64,000 bases of DNA from Paraburkholderia sp. BL25I1N1 (GCF_003002025.1 NZ_PVZB01000001.1:310001-374000); one strand, 5' to 3'. Numbered from the stretch's first letter, positions 51,244 through 60,650 are shown. Translations and numbers: made by a program. Notes: generated from the sequence alone by a model not told the origin.

Positions 51244-51573
51244 ATGGCTCGTCGCAGGCACCATTACTACGTCTACGTCGTCGCGCTGGACGACAAGGTC
51301 TGGAACGAGGCGCGGTTTCGCCGTGCGAATCCGGACTACCGGTTCGACAAGCCTTGCGTATATGTGGGAATGACGGGACTGGACCCGGATCTGCGCTTCG
51401 ACCGGCATAAGGCCGGCATTCAGGCCAATCGCTATGTGCGCGATTACGGCTTGCGGCTCGTGCCCGAACTCTATGAGGTGTTCAATCCCATGCCTTACCG
51501 CGGCGCCCAGGACATGGAAGTGGAATTGGCGATTGGACTGCGTGAAGCGGGGTACGGCGTGTGGCAGGCATAA
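51244..51573 (+). CDS. Small GIY-YIG-like protein
   Basis: The 109-residue protein has a pattern like the GIY-YIG nuclease fold: YYVYVVAL at the start, then after about 25 residues CVYVGMTGLDPDLRFDRHKA with Arg and His at suitable spacing, and a late Glu (DMEVELAIGLREAG). It lacks a separate DNA-binding region and starts only ten bases after the AraC gene. Catalytic Tyr, Arg and Glu are candidates; no function is known to me. The call is from pattern only. Confidence 0.6.
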   Translation: MARRRHHYYVYVVALDDKVWNEARFRRANPDYRFDKPCVYVGMTGLDPDLRFDRHKAGIQANRYVRDYGLRLVPELYEVFNPMPYRGAQDMEVELAIGLREAGYGVWQA

Positions 51574-51687
51574 GCCGGGTGACGCGGCTATGGTGTTCGT
51601 CGGTAGCTCTGAGCGGCGTTCGGCTGGACGAAAGGGCGTGGCCCTTCGCTGTACGCGCGTGTCTTCGAACTCGACTATGAGCGCGCG

Positions 51688-51948
51688 TTACTTCACGCCG
51701 AGGCCACGCAGCACGGCGTTGCCTTCGGGCGTCAAGCGGATACGCGAGGCGCCGGCGTCGCCGGAAATCGTTTCGATCAGACCGGCTTCGTGAAGCTGCG
51801 GAATCTCGGGTTTCGCGGACGCGTCGATCGGCGCGTGCAGCAACAGCAGCAGCGTCGCCAGCTCGTGGTGGCTCAACAGGCGGCGCAGGATGGTGGGCCG
51901 CTTGGCCGGCGCCGGTGCGTCGTTCGTGTCGTGATCAGGCTGGTTCAT
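51688..51948 (-). CDS. Small winged-helix-like hypothetical protein
   Basis: The 86-residue protein has a disordered start of about 20 residues (DHDTNDAPAPAKRP) and then a compact helix-helix-helix-strand pattern (LSHHELATLLLLL, EIPQLHEAGLIETI, IRLTPEGNAVLRGLG) like the core of a PadR or MarR winged helix. The ATG at 51948 has AGGTG seven bases before it; a GTG at 51957 is possible. It may be a regulator; no target is evident. Confidence 0.6.
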   Translation of the reverse strand: MNQPDHDTNDAPAPAKRPTILRRLLSHHELATLLLLLHAPIDASAKPEIPQLHEAGLIETISGDAGASRIRLTPEGNAVLRGLGVK

Positions 51949-52092
51949 GGGTAGCACCTGTGCGGGTAAGTGTCGGGTGGATAATGCGGACGAAGTCTTA
52001 AACGATTCTTAAGAGACCATTGTCCTGTAACACCGTGACATGATGATTGCACCGGCCCATGTTACCGATTGTGACACTTACGCCGACAACCC

Positions 52093-52425
52093 CTACGGGG
52101 CGCAGGTTTTGCCCGCTGATTCGATCCACAGGTTGCTCACATGGCGCTTGCCCGCATAGAAACGGTAAGTTGTGGCGCCGTTGTCGCTGCGCACCTTGAC
52201 GATATTCGAATCGCCGAAGTCGAGCATCTGGCCTTGCGGGATCGCGGTGGACTTGAACGCGGCGTCGTGGCTGGTGGCCAGCTGCGTCAGGCACGCGACC
52301 ACGTCGTTGACTGAGCGCTGCGTGGTGGTGTCCGTGACGGGCTCGCCGGCATCCGGATTCTTCTGGAAGTACGCGCAAGCGCTGAGGAGCAGGGGAACTG
52401 ACAGGACTACGGCAAACTTCTTCAT
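52093..52425 (-). CDS. Hypothetical lipoprotein
   Basis: The 110-residue product has a lipoprotein signal (KKFAVVLSVPLLLSAC, lipid Cys about residue 17). The mature part has two Cys (VVACLTQL, and CAP at the end) that could form a disulfide, and strands such as NIVKVRSDNGATTYRFY. AGGAGAG precedes the ATG at 52425. It may sit in the outer membrane; I do not recognise a family. Confidence 0.7.
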   Translation of the reverse strand: MKKFAVVLSVPLLLSACAYFQKNPDAGEPVTDTTTQRSVNDVVACLTQLATSHDAAFKSTAIPQGQMLDFGDSNIVKVRSDNGATTYRFYAGKRHVSNLWIESAGKTCAP

Positions 52426-52616
52426 ATCTCTCCTGACGTTACGTTCGGCCGACACAGGCGCACGTGGCGGCGCTTCTGGCGCAACCGCGCGGCATCGGCC
52501 GCGAAATCAGGCGCCATTATATCGGTGCGGCGCGGCTCCCCCGCCGAGGACGCACGCGCCGTGCCCGCCAGGCCGGAACCGCCGGGCCTGAATTCGCTGC
52601 CTGATGCGCTCAAAGC

Positions 52617-54500
52617 CTACTTGCGCCGCTGCGCCTGCGCGGCGAGCCGCACGGCGGCATTGGCCGCGCCGTAGCCGTCGTAACCGCCGCGCCGCTCGAC
52701 GATCTCCATGAAGAAGCGCTGGTCGAGCTGCTCCGTGTAAGCATGGAAAAACTCGCCGCCGCGCTCGTCGCGGTCGTACAGGATGTTATTGGCGCGCAGT
52801 GCGTCCAGCGTCTCGTCCGGCAGCGCGTAACGAGCGGCCAGATCCTCGTAGTAATTGCGCGGGATGCGCAGCACCGGCAAGCCGTCGGCGACGAACTCGG
52901 GAATCGCGCTGAAAATGTCGCTAGTGCTGAAGGCGACATGGTTCAGCCCCGAGCCGTGATAGGTGTGCAATGCCTCGGCCACCGCCGTGTGATGATCCAC
53001 GGAGGCATTCAGCACGATACGCACCGAACCGTCGTGGCTGCGCAGCGCGCGGCTGCGCACGAGGCCGTACGGATCGGGCACCAGTACGCCAGGCTCGGCC
53101 TGGAAGCCCAAAGCAGTGCGCAGAAACAGCACCCACGTATCCAGCGAATTGGCCGGCACCGACAGGCACACATGGTCGATGCGGCTTAGCGGCCCCACTT
53201 CGCTCGGGCCGTTGATATCGGTGAGGACGAAATCGGCCTCGAATAAGGTGGGCTGGTCCGGGGTTTCGTCGACGAAATAGTTCAGGCTGCTGTCCGGCGC
53301 CTGCACGGCGGGCAGCACGCGCTCGTGCGGGCCGATTTGCCCGGAGAACGGCGCATAGCCGAAGCCGGCGGCGCGTTCGAACGCCTGATTGGCGTCGTCC
53401 ACGCGAAATGCCGACGCGCACAGCGACAAGCCGTGCTGCTGGAAGAACGCGTTGGCGAACGAATCGAGCTCGGCGTTCAGCACGATCGAGGCCGCGCCGT
53501 GCTGATACAGCGTGACTTCCTTCGAACGATGCCGGCCCGCTTCGCGAAAGCGCAGCTTGCCGAGCCAGTCGACGAGTTGCGCGCGCGTGCCGTGGTCCAC
53601 CGCGAACTCCAGGAACTGATAGCCGACGTGCGCGGGCGCCGCGGGCGAGCGGTACAGGTCGCCGACCGGCTGTTGCGTGCTTTCGAGCAGCGCGCGCGTC
53701 TGTTCCTCCAGAAAGAGTAGCGAGCGATGACCGTCGGCGGCCGTGATGGTGGTCGGCGCGGCACGAAAGCCGTCGTTGAAAATTTCCAGCGAAAGCGGCC
53801 CGCTGTAGCCGGTTTTGACGACCTGTGCCGTGAAATTGGCCAGATCGAAATCGCCCTGGCCCGGGAAGCAGCGGTAGTGGCGGCTCCATTCGAGCACGTC
53901 CATGGCGAGCTTCGGCGCGTCGGCGATCTGCACGAAGGCGATGCGCTCGCCTGGAATGTCGGCGATCGCGTCTGGCGTGTCGTTCAACGACAGCGTATGG
54001 AAGCTGTCGAGCACGAGCCCGAGATTGGGATGATTGACGGCGTTCACCAGCTTCCACGCGTGCCGGTAAGTCTTGACGTGCTTGCCCCACGCAAGCGCTT
54101 CATAGCCCGCGATCACGCCGGCCGCCTCCGCCGCGCGGGCCAGCGCGCCGAGCTGATCGATCATCAGCGCGTCGTCGCCGATGGTGTCGGGCGAAACGTT
54201 GCTGCACACCAGAATGCGGTCCGTGCCCAGTTCATGCATGACGTCGAACTTGCGCTTCGCGCGGTCGAGATTGCGCTCGAGGCGCTCGGGGCTGACACCG
54301 TCGAAATCGCGGAAGGGCTGAAACAGCATGATTGTCAGCCCGAGATCTTCGGCGATGCGCCGCACGTCGGCAGGCGAGCCGTCGAAATACAGCAAATCGT
54401 TCTCGAAGATCTCGACGCCTTCGAAGCCCGCCGCCTGGATCGCGGTCAGCTTCTCGACAAGGGTTCCGCTGATCGACACGGTGGCAATCGAACGTTGCAT
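52617..54500 (-). CDS. quiC: 3-Dehydroshikimate dehydratase fused to a VOC/HPPD-like domain
   Basis: The 627-residue protein has an N-terminal sugar-phosphate isomerase/epimerase barrel (about 1-270: GFEGVEIFENDLLYFDGSP, and the metal ligands VLDSFHTLSL and LSLEIFNDGF) and a C-terminal half of two VOC modules resembling 4-hydroxyphenylpyruvate dioxygenase (about 290-610: IDHVCLSVPANSLDTWVLFL). This QuiC-type fusion converts 3-dehydroshikimate to protocatechuate. AGGAG precedes the start. It is divergent from aroQ and the shikimate dehydrogenase gene, fixing its role in quinate/shikimate breakdown. Confidence 0.9.
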   Translation of the reverse strand: MQRSIATVSISGTLVEKLTAIQAAGFEGVEIFENDLLYFDGSPADVRRIAEDLGLTIMLFQPFRDFDGVSPERLERNLDRAKRKFDVMHELGTDRILVCSNVSPDTIGDDALMIDQLGALARAAEAAGVIAGYEALAWGKHVKTYRHAWKLVNAVNHPNLGLVLDSFHTLSLNDTPDAIADIPGERIAFVQIADAPKLAMDVLEWSRHYRCFPGQGDFDLANFTAQVVKTGYSGPLSLEIFNDGFRAAPTTITAADGHRSLLFLEEQTRALLESTQQPVGDLYRSPAAPAHVGYQFLEFAVDHGTRAQLVDWLGKLRFREAGRHRSKEVTLYQHGAASIVLNAELDSFANAFFQQHGLSLCASAFRVDDANQAFERAAGFGYAPFSGQIGPHERVLPAVQAPDSSLNYFVDETPDQPTLFEADFVLTDINGPSEVGPLSRIDHVCLSVPANSLDTWVLFLRTALGFQAEPGVLVPDPYGLVRSRALRSHDGSVRIVLNASVDHHTAVAEALHTYHGSGLNHVAFSTSDIFSAIPEFVADGLPVLRIPRNYYEDLAARYALPDETLDALRANNILYDRDERGGEFFHAYTEQLDQRFFMEIVERRGGYDGYGAANAAVRLAAQAQRRK

Positions 54501-54814
54501 GAACGGCTCCTGCTAAAACAATCGAACGGCTGTTGAATTGTCGCGCAACCGGGCGCGACGCTCGCATGTCCGGCGGCGGCCATGCTGCAATGCGGAAAAT
54601 GGACCAGTTCGTTACACGGCTCAGCAAAACGCAAGCCACAAACTCCCACACTAACCGAAGTCATCGGCAGTTTATACAAACTAACTAGATGGTACAAATT
54701 CGTAGAAACCCCAAATGACGGCGCCGCCCAATGCGCGCACACTTCGCTCACGTTGAAAAACCACGGCGATTGCCGTGGCTGGCTTGTTTGCCTTACCTGG
54801 CGGGAGTGGTTGTC
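54501..54814. promoter_or_regulatory. Divergent control region of the quinate/shikimate cluster
   Basis: The 314 bases lie between quiC and aroQ. The notable part is 54671-54698: on the minus strand TTTGTA (54698-54693) and TATAAA (54676-54671) are 16 bases apart, a plausible quiC promoter. The spacer contains AACTAACTAGATGGTA, an imperfect dyad around CTAG that could bind the TetR regulator. TACAAA occurs twice on the plus strand 18 bases apart. Confidence 0.45.
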
Positions 54815-55270
54815 ATGAGTTTTGCGTCAGTACCGGTCCTCAATGGACCGAATCTCAATCTGCTCGGCACGCGCGAGCCGGCTATCTATGGCTCGGAAAC
54901 GCTCGACGACGTCGCGAAACTTTGCCGCGATGCGGCAGAGCGCCTGAATCTGTCGATCGACTTCTGTCAGTCGAACGCCGAACATCAACTGATCGACTGG
55001 CTGCACGCGGCGCGAACCAAGGTCGACGGCATCGTGATCAATCCGGCGGCTTACACGCATACGTCGGTGGCCATCGCCGACGCGCTCACAGCCATCGAAA
55101 AGCCGGTCATCGAAGTGCATATTTCAAACGTGCATCGCCGCGAGGCGTTCCGGCATCACTCGTACGTGTCGGCCGTGGCGGACGCGATCATCATCGGTTG
55201 CGGCACGCAAGGCTATGTACTGGCTTTGGAGCGGATGGCGACCATTCTTAAGAATAGGGCGGCAAAATGA
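54815..55270 (+). CDS. aroQ: Type II 3-dehydroquinate dehydratase
   Basis: The 151-residue enzyme has the type II signature: [19 protein letters not shown] with the catalytic Tyr, the loop [14 protein letters not shown] and the His-containing VEVHIS-like segment [18 protein letters not shown]. It interconverts dehydroquinate and dehydroshikimate; in this cluster it works catabolically. The ATG at 54815 (GGAGTGG upstream) matches the usual type II length of about 150 residues. The next gene overlaps its stop. Confidence 0.95.
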   Translation: MSFASVPVLNGPNLNLLGTREPAIYGSETLDDVAKLCRDAAERLNLSIDFCQSNAEHQLIDWLHAARTKVDGIVINPAAYTHTSVAIADALTAIEKPVIEVHISNVHRREAFRHHSYVSAVADAIIIGCGTQGYVLALERMATILKNRAAK

Positions 55271-56157
55271 ACGCACAAGCGAACGCACAAACCAGCTCAC
55301 AGGCAACACCGCATTCCTATCTGGTCGGCCTGATCGGCGCGGGCATCGGCGGATCGCTGTCGCCGGCCATGCACGAGGAAGAGGGCAGCAAGCTCGGTCT
55401 GCACTATGTGTACCGCCGTATCGACCTTGAAGCGCTGAAACTCGACGTCGCCGCGCTGCCCGATTTGCTGACGGCGGCCGAACGCATGGGTTTCAACGGT
55501 CTGAACATCACGTACCCGTGCAAGCAGGCCGTCATTCCGCTGCTCGACGAACTCTCCGACGACGCGCGCGCCCTCGGCGCGGTCAACACGGTGCTGTTCA
55601 AGGACGGCAAACGCACCGGCCACAACACGGACTGGTCCGGTTTCGCGCGGGCGTTCCAGCGCGGTTTGCCGGACGTGTCGCTGGAACGCGTCGTGCAACT
55701 CGGCGCGGGCGGCGCCGGCGCGGCAGTCGCGCACGCCGCGCTGAACATGGGCGCGAAGTCGCTCACGCTATTCGACGTGGACGCCACGCGCGCCGCGTCG
55801 CTCGCCGACGAATTACAGAAGCGTTTTCCGGCCGCCACCGTCAGCGCCGGCAGTTCGCTCGCCGAATCGCTCGCGGCCGCCAACGGCCTGATTCACGCCA
55901 CGCCCACGGGCATGGCGAAATTGCCCGGCTTGCCGCTGCCGGTTGAATTGCTGCACCGCGATCTATGGGTCGCGGACATCGTCTATTTCCCGATTCGCAC
56001 CGCGCTGTTGCAAGCCGCCGAAGCCCTTGGCTGCCGCACGCTGAGCGGCGGCGGCATGGCGGTGTATCAAGCGGTCGACGCCATGCGCATTTTCACCGGT
56101 CTCGAGCCGGATGCTGAACGCGTGTACACCCATTTTCAGTCGTTGTTGCAACGCTAA
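55267..56157 (+). CDS. Shikimate/quinate dehydrogenase family protein
   Basis: The 296-residue enzyme has the AroE fold with catalytic Lys in [10 protein letters not shown], Asn in GAVNTV and Asp in HNTDWSGF. The nucleotide fold [14 protein letters not shown] is followed by LFDVD, an acidic residue at the end of the second strand that usually selects NAD+ over NADP+, as in catabolic quinate/shikimate dehydrogenases. This supports a degradative role rather than biosynthesis. It overlaps aroQ by four bases. Confidence 0.9.
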   Translation: MNAQANAQTSSQATPHSYLVGLIGAGIGGSLSPAMHEEEGSKLGLHYVYRRIDLEALKLDVAALPDLLTAAERMGFNGLNITYPCKQAVIPLLDELSDDARALGAVNTVLFKDGKRTGHNTDWSGFARAFQRGLPDVSLERVVQLGAGGAGAAVAHAALNMGAKSLTLFDVDATRAASLADELQKRFPAATVSAGSSLAESLAAANGLIHATPTGMAKLPGLPLPVELLHRDLWVADIVYFPIRTALLQAAEALGCRTLSGGGMAVYQAVDAMRIFTGLEPDAERVYTHFQSLLQR

Positions 56158-56206
56158 CCGGCAGCGTGTCGACCGGTAACAAGCAGATCGAGGAGACGAC
56201 CACCCC

Positions 56207-57592
56207 ATGCAGCAACCGATTCAATCCAGTCCCGCCGACGCCGCCGCGCCGCAAGGCGCCACCGTCAGCACTGCGCGCCGCTCGAAAGCCCGCTTTCAGA
56301 TTCTGGCGCTGCTCGCGGTCGGGACCATGATCAATTATCTCGACCGCACGGTGCTCGGCATCGCGGCGCCGCAGTTGACCAAAGAACTCGGCATCAACGC
56401 CGCGCTGATGGGACTGCTGTTCTCAGTGTTCTCGTGGAGCTATGTGGCCGCGCAGATTCCGGGCGGCCTGTTCCTCGACCGCTTCGGCAGCAAGGTGACG
56501 TATTTCCTGTCGATGACCTTCTGGTCGCTGTGCACGCTCGCGCAAGGGCTGGTGCACGGCATCGGCGCGCTGTTCGTATTCCGCCTCGGCCTCGGCGTCT
56601 CGGAAGCGCCGTGCTTTCCGACCAATAGCCGCGTCGTTGCCACGTGGTTTCCGCAGAGCGAACGCGCGATGGCGACCGGCACGTACACGGTCGGCGAATA
56701 TATCGGCCTCGCTTTCTTCAGCCCCTTCCTGTTCATGCTGATGGGCACGTTCGGCTGGCGCTCGCTGTTCTACGTGGTGGGCGGCGTGGGTCTCGTGTTC
56801 GGCGTGATCTGGTGGATGTTCTACCGCGAGCCGCGCGATCATCCGTCGGCGAATCAGGCGGAACTCGACTATATCGAAGCGGGCGGCGGTCTGACGCATC
56901 GGAAGAAGAACGCCGATGCAGCGGCCACCACGGGCGCGGCGGCACCGGCGGCACCGGCACAAAGCGGCTTTGAATGGCGCACCATCGGACGCCTGCTCAA
57001 GCATCGTCAACTGACCGGTATCTGCCTCGGCCAGTTCGCCGGCAACTCGACGCTGGTGTTCTTCCTCACCTGGTTCCCGACATATCTCGCCACCGAACGC
57101 CATATGGCGTGGCTCAAGATCGGCTTCTTCGCGATCATGCCGTTCATTGCCGCGTCGATCGGCGTGATGTTCGGCGGTCTCTTCTCCGACTGGCTGTTGC
57201 GCCGCGGCAAGTCGCCGAACGTGGCGCGCAAGCTGCCGATCATCGCCGGCCTGCTGCTCGCGTCCACCATCATTCTCGCCAACTATGTGGACAGCAACGT
57301 GGCGGTGATCGCGATCCTGTCGGTGGCGTTTTTCGCGCAGGGCATGGCCGCGCTGGGCTGGACGCTGGTGTCGGACATCGCGCCGGACGGCCTGCTCGGC
57401 GTCACCGGCGGCATCTTCAACTTCGCGGCAAACCTGGCCGGCATCGTGACGCCGCTGGTGGTGGGGTTCATCGTCGCGGCGACCGGCTCGTTCGTTGGTG
57501 CGCTGGTGTTCATCGGCGCGATCGCGCTGGTTGGGGCGCTGTCGTACATCTTCATCGTCGGCGATATCAAGCGGATCGTGCTGGCGGATTGA
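56207..57592 (+). CDS. MFS transporter (ACS family), probably quinate/shikimate uptake
   Basis: The 461-residue protein has twelve helices and the anion:cation symporter family motif MINYLDRTVLGIAAPQLTK in the first helix, plus LGLGVSEAPCFPTNSRVVATW. An Ala-rich linker (AAATTGAAAPAAPAQ) separates the halves. It follows the dehydrogenase by 49 bases with GAGGAG upstream, so quinate or shikimate is the probable cargo; the family also transports hexuronates and phthalate, so this is an inference from context. Confidence 0.88.
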   Translation: MQQPIQSSPADAAAPQGATVSTARRSKARFQILALLAVGTMINYLDRTVLGIAAPQLTKELGINAALMGLLFSVFSWSYVAAQIPGGLFLDRFGSKVTYFLSMTFWSLCTLAQGLVHGIGALFVFRLGLGVSEAPCFPTNSRVVATWFPQSERAMATGTYTVGEYIGLAFFSPFLFMLMGTFGWRSLFYVVGGVGLVFGVIWWMFYREPRDHPSANQAELDYIEAGGGLTHRKKNADAAATTGAAAPAAPAQSGFEWRTIGRLLKHRQLTGICLGQFAGNSTLVFFLTWFPTYLATERHMAWLKIGFFAIMPFIAASIGVMFGGLFSDWLLRRGKSPNVARKLPIIAGLLLASTIILANYVDSNVAVIAILSVAFFAQGMAALGWTLVSDIAPDGLLGVTGGIFNFAANLAGIVTPLVVGFIVAATGSFVGALVFIGAIALVGALSYIFIVGDIKRIVLAD

Positions 57593-57610
57593 GCGCTTCA
57601 GCGCTGGACA

Positions 57611-57648
57611 AAAAAACGGGACGTGGCGAAAGCCGCGTCCCGTTTTTT
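57611..57648. terminator. Bidirectional terminator between MFS and TetR genes
   Basis: AAAAAACGGGACG and CGTCCCGTTTTTT flank a GGC-gaaa-GCC centre, giving a long A-stem-T structure able to end transcripts on both strands. It is 18 bases after the MFS stop and 18 bases after the TetR stop. Confidence 0.9.
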
Positions 57649-57666
57649 ACTTGAGGCCCGATTGCC

Positions 57667-58362
57667 TCAATCGTCCTTGCGCACGAACCGCAGCACGGCA
57701 TCCACGATCATCGCGCGATGCCGCGCACGCAAACGCGGATGCGACGGATCGCGGCCGAACGCCGTGCCGAACGTATGGCGATTGCCGACACGATGAAAGC
57801 ACAGCGAACTGATCAGTAAATGCAGATCGATCGGATCGATGTCGCTGCGGAACTGACCGGCCGCGATACCGCGCGAGAGCAGATCTTCGATCGTATGAAT
57901 CACGGTGACGTTGCGGCCTTTGAACGTCTTGACCTGCTCGACGTATTTGGCGCCGTGAATATTTTCGATCGTGACGAGCCGCACGAAATCGCGCTGGCGG
58001 TCGTGATAGTCGAACGTAAACTCGACGAGCGCGCGCATGCCTTCGACCGGATCGAGTTCGCTGACGTGCAGATCCTGTTCGAGCGCGCGAATGTCCCCAT
58101 ACACTTTTTCCAGCACCGCCTGGTACAACCCTTCCTTGCTGCCGAAGTAGTAATACAGCATGCGCTTGGTGGTGTTCGTGCGCTCCGCGATCGCGTCGAC
58201 GCGTGCGCCCGTCAGTCCCATCGCGGAGAACTCCTGGGTCGCGACATCGAGAATGTTGCGCTTCGTCTGTTCGGGATCGTACTTGCGCCGGGCGTCGGTA
58301 CGCGGAGTGTCGGACGGGATGCCGTTGGTATCAGGCTCGGCAGCCTTGCTTCCCTTTTTCAT
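57667..58362 (-). CDS. TetR-family regulator of the quinate/shikimate cluster
   Basis: The 231-residue protein has an N-terminal TetR HTH (about 30-75: TKRNILDVATQEFSAMGLTG, then TTKRMLYYYFGSKEGLY) and a C-terminal ligand domain of TetR_C type with FDYHDRQRDFVRLVTIEN. The N-terminal 25 residues are polar and disordered. It converges with the MFS gene and is the only regulator in the module, so it probably represses quiC and aroQ via the shared control region. Ligand is likely shikimate, quinate or protocatechuate (inference). Confidence 0.85.
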   Translation of the reverse strand: MKKGSKAAEPDTNGIPSDTPRTDARRKYDPEQTKRNILDVATQEFSAMGLTGARVDAIAERTNTTKRMLYYYFGSKEGLYQAVLEKVYGDIRALEQDLHVSELDPVEGMRALVEFTFDYHDRQRDFVRLVTIENIHGAKYVEQVKTFKGRNVTVIHTIEDLLSRGIAAGQFRSDIDPIDLHLLISSLCFHRVGNRHTFGTAFGRDPSHPRLRARHRAMIVDAVLRFVRKDD

Positions 58363-58456
58363 TGTGTATTCGAGCGGCGATGACGGCGCATTCTAGCACG
58401 GTCAAATCGGCCTCCGGAGCGGGTCTCGGGCATGTGCGGGCGCGTTTCGGTGGACA

Positions 58457-59737
58457 TCAAACCGCAGGGCGGCGGCGCGCGGCGAGTGCATCGCGTGTCT
58501 GCATGGCGGTGTAGGTCAGTTGCGCGGCCGCGAGGCCGAGCGCGCCGTAAGCGGGTGTCAGGCCAAACGACGCAAATGCCTCGGGCACCGGACGCTCACC
58601 GGCAATCGCCGCCGCCAGCAACTCGCCGGATACGGTGGTCGGCGCCATGCCGTGTCCACCGAAGCCGACCGCGTACCAGACGCCATCCGGACTGCGGCCG
58701 ATTTGCGGCATCTTGTGCCGCGCGTAGCTCATCAGGCCGCCCCACGCGTACTCGATGCGCACGTCGCGCAACTGCGGATAGACCTTGAGCAGATCGCGCT
58801 GCAGCAGCCGCGCGATCACTTCAGGTGCGCGGTCGCGCACCGAGATGCGGCCGCCCCACAGAATCCGGGTGTCGGGCAGCGGCCGGTAATAGTCGAAGGC
58901 GAAGCGCGTATCGTAGATGGCGGCGCGCGTGTCGATCGCGTCTTGCAGACGCGCGCCGAGCGGTTCGGTCGCCATCACGTAGGTGGCGATCGGCAGTACC
59001 GCGCGTTCGACCAACGGATAGACGCGGCGCGCGTAGCCGCCGCCCGCCATCACCACGTGTTGCGCGTCGAGCGCGCCGTGCTGCGTGTGCACCACGAAGC
59101 CGGCGCCGTCGCGCTCGAGACGCACGACCGCCGAACCCTCGTGGATCCGCACGCCGGCATGCGCCGCTGCGTTAGCCACGCCAAGGACGTACTTCAACGG
59201 ATGAAAGTGGAATGCGTTGCGCTCGAACAGACCGCCGTGATAACGGCGCGTTTTCAGTCGCGAAGCGAGCTGCTGCGCCGCAACCGGTTCCCACTCGACG
59301 CCGAACGAATCGCGCATCAGGCGCCGCTGCGTTTCCAGTCGAGCCGGTTCGTCGAACCAGTTGGCGAGGATCACGCCGGCGTCGGTCGCGTCGCAGTCAA
59401 TGTGATAGCGCGCGATCCGTTTGCGCATCAGATCGACGGCGTCGGTGGTCAGCGTATAGAGTTCGCGGGCGCGTGCGGCGCCGAGGGTTTTGAGCAGATC
59501 GGCGCAATCGAGGCTATAGCCGCCGAACACGAACCCGCCGTTGCGGCCGGACGCGCCGAAACCCACTTGCCGCGCTTCGAGCACGGTGACGTCGGCAACG
59601 CCTCGTTCAGCGAGTCCTAACGCCGTGGACAGTCCCGCCAGCCCGCCGCCGATGACGCAGACATTGGCGCTACGCCGGCCGGCCAGCGGCGCATAAGCGG
59701 ACGTACGGATGACAGTGGCTTCGTAAAAGCTTTGCAT
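58457..59737 (-). CDS. FAD-dependent amine oxidase (PuuB-like)
   Basis: The 426-residue flavoprotein has the FAD site VCVIGGGLAGLSTALGLAER, the segment GFGASGRNGGFVFGGYSLD typical of gamma-glutamylputrescine oxidase-like DAO enzymes, and the C-terminal VGFGGHGMAPTTVSGELLAA. It oxidises a secondary or primary amine with O2. The start at 59737 gives the family N-terminus (MQSFYEATVIR); its ribosome site is weak. No glutamylputrescine synthetase or aldehyde dehydrogenase adjoins, so substrate is uncertain. Confidence 0.85.
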   Translation of the reverse strand: MQSFYEATVIRTSAYAPLAGRRSANVCVIGGGLAGLSTALGLAERGVADVTVLEARQVGFGASGRNGGFVFGGYSLDCADLLKTLGAARARELYTLTTDAVDLMRKRIARYHIDCDATDAGVILANWFDEPARLETQRRLMRDSFGVEWEPVAAQQLASRLKTRRYHGGLFERNAFHFHPLKYVLGVANAAAHAGVRIHEGSAVVRLERDGAGFVVHTQHGALDAQHVVMAGGGYARRVYPLVERAVLPIATYVMATEPLGARLQDAIDTRAAIYDTRFAFDYYRPLPDTRILWGGRISVRDRAPEVIARLLQRDLLKVYPQLRDVRIEYAWGGLMSYARHKMPQIGRSPDGVWYAVGFGGHGMAPTTVSGELLAAAIAGERPVPEAFASFGLTPAYGALGLAAAQLTYTAMQTRDALAARRRPAV

Positions 59738-59867
59738 AGCGGCTAGGGTAGCGGCAATCGCGCTTGCGTCCAGCCGGCGCGCTGCCGCCGAGTGGAATCG
59801 CGCATGAAACAAGGGCCGGCATTCGCGTCGAGCGAATAGCGGCCCTGGCCTGTTGCAGACGAAACGT

Positions 59868-60650
59868 CTAGGATACCGGCAGCAACTTGCCGGTGAACAC
59901 GACTGGACCGCTCGGCGCGTTGTGATCTGGCGAGCCGCCCGGCGCTTCGATCGACACGGCCAGCGCCGCGTAATTCTCCGGCTTCTGCTGGCCGGCCGTG
60001 ACCTTGCCGTTCGCGCTGTCCGGCAGCATGCCGAGCGAGACCGGATGGCCGCTCGCCGGTATGCCCCATAGTTCCATCGCCCGGCCGGCGGGCAGGTCGA
60101 CCTTGCCGAGCGGCTGCACCGTCATGGTCGAATGCGTTTCGTCCCACGCGACCAGCATGACCGGATGCGCGTCCTTGTTGTTCAGCACGGCGACATGCGA
60201 CACGGCTGCTTCGGGTTGCTGAGCAACGATCGGCGCCGTGACGGGCGGCGTGGCGGACGGCAGCAGCGAGCGCACGGCGATCACCACGGCCACCGCGGCG
60301 AGGCCCGTGACGCCGAGCGCCCAGCCGCGCCAGAACGCCAGGTTCTCGAAGATGCTGCGCGACGGCCGCGCGGGTGTTTCCACCACCCTGCGCGGACGTG
60401 CCGCGTCGCGCGTGGCCGCAAGGCCAAGGCGTCGTTCGATGGCGTCCCAGACGGCGGCCGGCGGCATGCGCGGCTCGGCGAGTTCCGCCATCGGCGAGAT
60501 GCGCCGCTGCCATTCGTCGACGGCTTTGCGGATCGTCGCGTCGTGGTCCGCGTAGCGTTCGAAGCGGCGCCGCGCGCTGCCGCGCAGCGTGCCGAGCACA
60601 TATTCGGCGGCCAGCAGATCGACGAGTTGAGGATAGCGATGGAGATTCAT
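59868..60650 (-). CDS. Anti-sigma factor, RskA-like
   Basis: The 260-residue protein has an N-terminal cytoplasmic anti-sigma region (1-80: PQLVDLLAAEYVLGTLRGSA, and a W at about 58), one membrane helix (about 125-145: WALGVTGLAAVAVVIAV) and a periplasmic RskA domain (160-260: MELWGIPASGHPVSLGML). Its ATG overlaps the sigma stop by one base (TGATG), with GGGAGG upstream. It should hold the sigma factor inactive at the membrane until a periplasmic signal triggers release. Confidence 0.9.
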   Translation of the reverse strand: MNLHRYPQLVDLLAAEYVLGTLRGSARRRFERYADHDATIRKAVDEWQRRISPMAELAEPRMPPAAVWDAIERRLGLAATRDAARPRRVVETPARPSRSIFENLAFWRGWALGVTGLAAVAVVIAVRSLLPSATPPVTAPIVAQQPEAAVSHVAVLNNKDAHPVMLVAWDETHSTMTVQPLGKVDLPAGRAMELWGIPASGHPVSLGMLPDSANGKVTAGQQKPENYAALAVSIEAPGGSPDHNAPSGPVVFTGKLLPVS

